Shown here in pieces: positions 59,914 through 64,000 of a stretch of 64,000 bases of DNA (position 1 is the first letter of the stretch; every line of letters starts with the position of its first letter). Under the pieces are notes generated by a model that worked only from the letters and a program-made list of their open reading frames with translations, was not told where the DNA came from and searched no databases. The position numbers and the translations under genes are program-made. The stretch covers positions 1,426,001 to 1,490,000 of the forward strand of contig NZ_JAKVPE010000001.1 of the NCBI RefSeq assembly GCF_022482365.1, in the 5' to 3' direction. The DNA is from Limosilactobacillus sp. GTDB taxonomy: Bacteria; Bacillota; Bacilli; Lactobacillales; Lactobacillaceae.

Positions 59914-61782
59914 TCACTTTAGTAAATCCTCAAGATCCTCCCGGTAGTCATCAATGACTGCGGGCTGGTCCTGATCATCAAATTCAATCACCGTGTCACC
60001 AATCTCGTCAAACAGCTTTTCGTTGAGGCCATCAACTAAAATGCTGACCATCAGGTGGTGCTGGCGAACATAATCCTGCCAATCCGTCCCGGCCAAAAGA
60101 TGAACCAGTAGGTAGGATTCGTCCTTTGTCAGGCCGAGTTCTGCACCCCCGGACGCTGCGCTTGTGCTGTCCGAAGCAGGCGACTCTTCCGCTGGTTGTT
60201 GCGGTGCCGCGGGCTGGGGCACGGTGTTCGCGACACTGGCCACGTTCCGTTGCTCCTCGGCCCGTTCGGCGGCCTTTTCCTCGTCCGTCAGCAAGCTCTC
60301 CCTGGTTACCGACGCGTCGGCCCGGATCTGGTCCAGATTGGCCAGGTTAATCTTGATTTTCGGCCGGCGCTCCTCTTCAATCTGGTGGCGGGCCTCCGCA
60401 ATTGCCGGCTCGATCTGCGTCAGCATCGCTTGTGCCAGTGGTCGCGGTTTCAGTCGTCGGCCCAAATGAAACTCCTGGCGAATGAGCCGGTCAATTTCGT
60501 GCAGCAGGCAACCGATCTTCTGCGCCCGCCGCTGGGCCGGAACGCAGTAGCGGTGCTCCCAGCGGCCGTCGTGATAGTGGTAGCTGCAAAGAGCGTCGAC
60601 CTGGCGACTAAACCGTCGCTGCGGCTGCCGGTCATAAAAGACCGCGTTCGCAAACGGCCGGGTCGTGCTTTCCCCCTGCCACCCCAGGAGATTGCTCTCG
60701 ACGTTTTCGTCCGGCAGGTGGCACAACCGGCACCAAGCTGCCTTGACGATCGCCGCCGTCAGGGCCGGATCCCGCTTCTTAAGAGGACAGCGGCCGAAAT
60801 CATAGGAAGAATAATTCTCCAGGGCCGCCGTTACGGCCGCGGCCGGTTGCTCCGTCGGTTTGACCAGGGTCCAATAGGCATCGTCTGCTGCGATCTGTTC
60901 TTGAAATTGTTCCCGCATTGCCGAATCAGGCAGCTGATAGTAAATCGTGTAGTCACGAAGCCACTGCTGAAGGCACTGACCCATCCGTGGATCCATCAAC
61001 TTGGCATAGCCATGCTGAAAGTCCCGCAGCTTCTGGTAACCCTCCTCGGGTGTCTTGACCCCGATCTGGTTGATCAGCTCGTACAGGTAAACGTAGGCAA
61101 AGGAGTCCGGCGCCAGGACATACTCCCCCTGACGAATCTTGGTCCGCCAGGCAAAGTAGCCGCGCAGCTGGGCGGTCGTCATGTCGTGGTAGACAGGAAA
61201 ATAGCGGTGAAAATCGCCTTGGTAGCGATAGTCGTCCGTATAGTCCGCCACGCTTTGCCCCTGGACGTAAAAGTTCTTCGCCCGACCACTGGCTGGTGGC
61301 AATGTGTAGTCGTAGAGCTTCCGCATTTTCTGCAGGGGCGCCGGCAACTGCTTGTGCTTGGCAAAGGGCAGGGCCCGCTCGCCTAGCTGTGGCAGTGGCT
61401 GATCGTGGTAGATGTGGGTCTGGCGAACTGGTGGCACGTAGATGAGCCGCTCGGTCTGCTTGGCCCCTTCCGGCGACTGCAGGCTCTGCTTGAAGGCCCG
61501 GCTGAGGGCAGCCTGGATTGTTGCCACCGGCGTCTGGTCGTCAAGGATCACCCCGTGCCAGCCAGCCTTGTGCATCCGGTGCGCTTCTCCTAGTCCCGGC
61601 TCCTCTGCCTGAATATCCAGGTAGGCGCGACCAGTCTCACCCTGGGGCTGCTCCAAGAGGGCAAACCAGCGACCGTTGACGGGGGAAGCAAAGACGCAGG
61701 CGTTCCACTGCTGGGCCAGGCGATAGTTCGGCTGAACACCGAATTGCTGGCGAATGTATTGGATCACGTCATTTTGGTTCAC
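59914..61782 (-). CDS. YjbR-like / TerB_N / TerB_C fusion protein
   Basis: 622 residues from GTG 61782 (GGGAGG eight bases upstream; GTG 61791 lies inside that site). Residues 1-100 resemble MmcQ/YjbR domains (RWFALLEQPQGETGRAYLDI, then MHKAGWHGVILDD). Residues about 170-300 are TerB_N-like (FAYVYLYELINQIGVKTPEE, WLRDYTIYYQLP). Residues about 470-620 are TerB_C-like (KIKINLANLDQIRADASVTR, ESLLTDEEKAAERAEE), with a low-complexity Pro/Ala/Ser linker inside. TerB modules occur in stress and phage-response gene sets. First gene of the operon. Confidence 0.75.
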   Translation of the reverse strand: MNQNDVIQYIRQQFGVQPNYRLAQQWNACVFASPVNGRWFALLEQPQGETGRAYLDIQAEEPGLGEAHRMHKAGWHGVILDDQTPVATIQAALSRAFKQSLQSPEGAKQTERLIYVPPVRQTHIYHDQPLPQLGERALPFAKHKQLPAPLQKMRKLYDYTLPPASGRAKNFYVQGQSVADYTDDYRYQGDFHRYFPVYHDMTTAQLRGYFAWRTKIRQGEYVLAPDSFAYVYLYELINQIGVKTPEEGYQKLRDFQHGYAKLMDPRMGQCLQQWLRDYTIYYQLPDSAMREQFQEQIAADDAYWTLVKPTEQPAAAVTAALENYSSYDFGRCPLKKRDPALTAAIVKAAWCRLCHLPDENVESNLLGWQGESTTRPFANAVFYDRQPQRRFSRQVDALCSYHYHDGRWEHRYCVPAQRRAQKIGCLLHEIDRLIRQEFHLGRRLKPRPLAQAMLTQIEPAIAEARHQIEEERRPKIKINLANLDQIRADASVTRESLLTDEEKAAERAEEQRNVASVANTVPQPAAPQQPAEESPASDSTSAASGGAELGLTKDESYLLVHLLAGTDWQDYVRQHHLMVSILVDGLNEKLFDEIGDTVIEFDDQDQPAVIDDYREDLEDLLK

Positions 61783-61811
61783 TGGCTCCACCTCCCTTAT
61801 TACAACTCATC

Positions 61812-61842
61812 ATTGTAAACTATGAACCAAGGTTCCAGTCAA
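61812..61842 (-). promoter_or_regulatory. Promoter of the TerB/ATPase/helicase operon, 19-bp spacer with dyad
   Basis: TTGACT (61842-61837), 19-bp spacer, TACAAT (61817-61812) on the minus strand. The spacer is centred on GAACC-AA-GGTTC (61824-61835). The layout is MerR-like, as at 645-675, but the dyad sequence differs. Confidence 0.6.
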
Positions 61843-61898
61843 CTAATTCGGCCAGAAATCTTCCGGTTACTGCGCTGCCGTTCTGGTAGCAAAAAAGT

Positions 61899-63177
61899 GG
61901 TAGATTATAGAATGAAGTTAGCCACCCAGTTGGTGGTAAATAAAAAACGCCATTCGGCGTGACATCAGGTATCATATTAAGTGAACCAAACCTATATGAA
62001 AGGATGTCCGTCAAATGACGCACTTAAATGATACCATGTCTACTATTTTATTGACTACTCATAAAAAGAATGCTCATCTTACTAAAGAAGAACGTGTGAT
62101 GATTGCGACTTTAAAGTCGCAAGGACTTTCCAATCGCGCAATTGGTCGCCAATTAGGAGTTAATCATCAAACAATTAATAACGAGCTCAACCGTGGTACG
62201 GTCCGCCAACTTCGTCGTCAAAAATCTAATGGTAAGATTTACGAATATTCTTACTACATCTATAGTTATGAAGCTGGTCAGGCCACATATCTTGAACATC
62301 ACCGCCATTCTGGTCGTCGTCGCTTATATTATTCTTCAAAGCAATTTTTACGATTAGCTGATCAGCTAATGCTTGGTGAGTTTGACGACCACCATTACTC
62401 CCCACAAGCGGTTATTTATAAGGCTCGAGATTTAATGAATGATGGCACCCTGATCCCAAAGTCGGTTGTAACTTTATATCAATGGATTAATGAGGGTGTG
62501 CTTCGTACGTCCAATTTAGACCTCTTTGAAAAACCTAAACGTAAGCATCATCAAACTCATCCGCAAGCTAAAAGGTGCTTAGGGCCTAATATTGCTCAAC
62601 GACCTCAAACTGCGGACCAACGGTCCGAAATTGGCCATTGGGAACTGGATACAGTTCAGGGACAGAAAAACGGTAATGACAGTGTTGTACTAGTAATGAC
62701 TGATCGCCTTTCACGAGTTAATATCACGAGTAAAATTGCTGGTAAAACTGCGCATGCAGTAAATCAGTTCTTTATAAATTTGCGCCAGAAAATGGGCACA
62801 GATGCTTACTATCGCATTTTTAAGACAATAACCTCTGACAACGGTTCAGAATTTAGTGAGTTAACACAAGTTCACGATCATGTTTTCTATGCTGATCCGT
62901 ATTCCCCTTGGGAACGTGGATCCAATGAGATCAATAACCGGTTTCTCCGCAAGGAGATTACCAAAGGTGAAGCTATAAATAACTATAGTAGTGCTCAGAT
63001 CATAGCGACTAATGATTGGATGAATCACTATCCACGAGCTATGTTTAATGGACATTCGTCAATGGATATCTATCGTAAGGCCTTCTACCAAGAGATATCA
63101 CAGCTCCATCAACCAATAATCAATTGGTCAGTATTATTTATTTGAGTCCAGTGGCTAACTTATTCTTGAAATTTAGG
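61899..63177 (+). mobile_element. IS30-family insertion sequence, copy 3
   Basis: 1279 bp with the same ends as the other copies. Flanked by 13-bp direct repeats GTAGCAAAAAAGT at 61886-61898 and 63178-63190. It lies between the TerB operon promoter and the repeat array of the divergent ATPase; the right duplicate contains the first bases of that array. Confidence 0.95.
62015..63145 (+). CDS. IS30 family transposase
   Basis: 376 residues, identical in protein sequence to the copies at 13539 and 17630, with intact HTH and DDE core. It is read toward the AAA ATPase gene; no terminator is obvious between the transposase stop and that gene, so read-through transcription is possible. Confidence 0.97.
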   Translation: MTHLNDTMSTILLTTHKKNAHLTKEERVMIATLKSQGLSNRAIGRQLGVNHQTINNELNRGTVRQLRRQKSNGKIYEYSYYIYSYEAGQATYLEHHRHSGRRRLYYSSKQFLRLADQLMLGEFDDHHYSPQAVIYKARDLMNDGTLIPKSVVTLYQWINEGVLRTSNLDLFEKPKRKHHQTHPQAKRCLGPNIAQRPQTADQRSEIGHWELDTVQGQKNGNDSVVLVMTDRLSRVNITSKIAGKTAHAVNQFFINLRQKMGTDAYYRIFKTITSDNGSEFSELTQVHDHVFYADPYSPWERGSNEINNRFLRKEITKGEAINNYSSAQIIATNDWMNHYPRAMFNGHSSMDIYRKAFYQEISQLHQPIINWSVLFI

Positions 63178-63186
63178 GTAGCAAAA

Positions 63187-63252
63187 AAGTATAAAGAAGT
63201 ATAAAATAGAGAAAAAGTATAAAGAAGTATAAAAGAAAACAAAAAGTATAAA
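63187..63252 (+). repeat. Array of AAGTATAAA repeats before the AAA ATPase
   Basis: AAGTATAAA begins at 63187, 63197, 63215, 63225 and 63244 (steps 10, 18, 10, 19). A 20-bp unit of two motifs is exactly repeated at 63187-63206 and 63215-63234. The last copy runs into the ribosome site AAAGGAGG. Confidence 0.85.
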
Positions 63253-63265
63253 AGGAGGATGGCTC

Positions 63266-64000
63266 GTGAAAAATCCTTTTAACCCCAGCTTCGGTCGGGT
63301 TCCCAAAATTTACCTGGACCGCACCCAAACCGTCAAACAGCTTGAAACTGACATTCAGGATGTTGACAGTCCCTACTTAACCACCCTCATTTACGGGATG
63401 CGTGGCTCTGGAAAGACTGCGCTCTTGACTGACGTCAGCCGTGATATCAGGAAGCTTCCCGACTGGCTAGTCGTCGACCTTACCATGAGTGACAAGCTGA
63501 TCCCAACGCTAATTGAATTGGTCTACAAGCAGGCCGATCGTGGGCTGCAAAAGCTGCTGACGGGGATTAACGGCATCAGCGTAGACACGGCGGGGATTTT
63601 GAAGGTAGCCTACCAGCGTGATCGTTCCAGTGTAACAAATTCGCCGCACCAACCCCTGCTGGAATCACTGGCGGAAACCCTTCACCAGCGGAAACTCAAG
63701 TTGCTAATTACCATTGATGAGATTAGTTCCACCCCCGCGTTAAGGGAGTTTGCTTCAATTTATCAAATTCTTTTGCGCAATGAATACCACATCGCCCTGC
63801 TGATGGCGGGCCTTCCCAGCAAGGTTTCGGAGCTGCAAAACGACGATGTGCTCACCTTCCTGCTCCGAAGCCAGCGAATTTATCTTGAACCCCTCAGCCT
63901 CCTTACCATTAAAAGCAGCTACCAAACGGCCTTTTCCCGTGACGGTCGCTCCATCAATTCCGCAAATCTAAACTACATCACCAAGGCCACTAATGGTTAC
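63266..64000 (+). CDS. AAA family ATPase (partial)
   Basis: 245 codons from GTG 63266 (AAAGGAGG seven bases upstream; the nearer ATG stops after seven codons), open to the window edge. The N-terminus KNPFNPSFGRVPKIYLDR is typical of a family of stand-alone ATP-binding proteins. Walker A IYGMRGSGKTALL (44-51), Walker B LLITIDEISSTP (Asp-Glu 151-152), then LMAGLPSKVSEL like the sensor region. The C-terminal domain lies outside the window. Divergent from the TerB operon. Confidence 0.85.
   Translation, partial: MKNPFNPSFGRVPKIYLDRTQTVKQLETDIQDVDSPYLTTLIYGMRGSGKTALLTDVSRDIRKLPDWLVVDLTMSDKLIPTLIELVYKQADRGLQKLLTGINGISVDTAGILKVAYQRDRSSVTNSPHQPLLESLAETLHQRKLKLLITIDEISSTPALREFASIYQILLRNEYHIALLMAGLPSKVSELQNDDVLTFLLRSQRIYLEPLSLLTIKSSYQTAFSRDGRSINSANLNYITKATNGY

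Noticed and set aside
60196-61386. 396-codon plus-strand ORF
   Set aside because: Antisense to the TerB fusion gene; low-complexity translation.
63187-63252. Possible CRISPR-like array
   Set aside because: Repeat units are 9-10 bp with AT-rich filler and no unique spacers; they look like binding sites, not CRISPR.

Overview
The window looks like chromosome from a high-GC heterofermentative lactobacillus, most plausibly the genus Limosilactobacillus (L. fermentum / L. pontis side). The basis is gene content and codon use: a D-alanylation operon (dltXABCD), a riboflavin operon behind an FMN riboswitch, a cydABDC / ndh / menA / heptaprenyl-synthase set for heme- and quinone-dependent respiration, a type I asparaginase and a cinnamoyl-esterase-like hydrolase. 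Most genes are GC-rich. The IS30 copies and the 43.2-46.7 kb cassette are visibly AT-richer. The species call is inference.

Layout. 0-8.8 kb: redox and stress genes (a carboxymuconolactone decarboxylase cut by the left edge, a MerR-type promoter in front of an MFS remnant, LysR, TMEM175-like channel, CDF-like transporter, and an operon of cupin, secreted flavodoxin, SDR and DUF915 hydrolase opposite a MarR gene), an orphan MazE-like antitoxin, and a GNAT/LysR divergent pair. 8.8-13.3 kb: dlt operon including a 46-codon dltX with a GTG start. 13.4-19 kb: two of three identical 1279-bp IS30-family elements. One sits upstream of dlt and the other splits a 47-codon ORF; between them lie a ProX-type deacylase and a large pRiA4b ORF-3-domain protein. 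19-28.3 kb: two aldo-keto reductases, small ORFs, an acetyltransferase/AraC pair, a GH32 sucrose-6-phosphate hydrolase broken by one amber codon behind a perfect cre site, an Rpn-type nuclease, an NhaC antiporter with a long structured attenuator leader, and asparaginase. 28.3-40.4 kb: esterase, nitronate-monooxygenase-like enzyme, LysR, then the respiratory cluster. 40.5-46.7 kb: TetR with an ABC exporter, and an AT-rich LysR/dehydrogenase/DASS-transporter cassette. 46.7-50.7 kb: ribDEBAH with riboswitch. 50.7-54.8 kb: an MqsRA-like toxin-antitoxin pair and an OsmF/OpuC-type ABC system. 54.9-56.2 kb: Rrf2 regulator plus NmrA-like reductase.

The most unusual part is 56.3-64 kb. Three co-directional genes encode an Lhr-like DEAD/DEAH helicase, a BrxD-like (DUF2791-type) P-loop ATPase, and a YjbR-like/TerB_N/TerB_C fusion protein. 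They are divergent from a second AAA ATPase that runs off the right edge. An array of AAGTATAAA repeats precedes that second ATPase, and the third IS30 copy has inserted between the two arms. A sequence-diverged array with nearly the same repeat spacing, but with no ATPase beside it, lies at 50769-50815. This block is the best candidate in the window for an incompletely described DNA-processing or defence-type system. Its function is inference.
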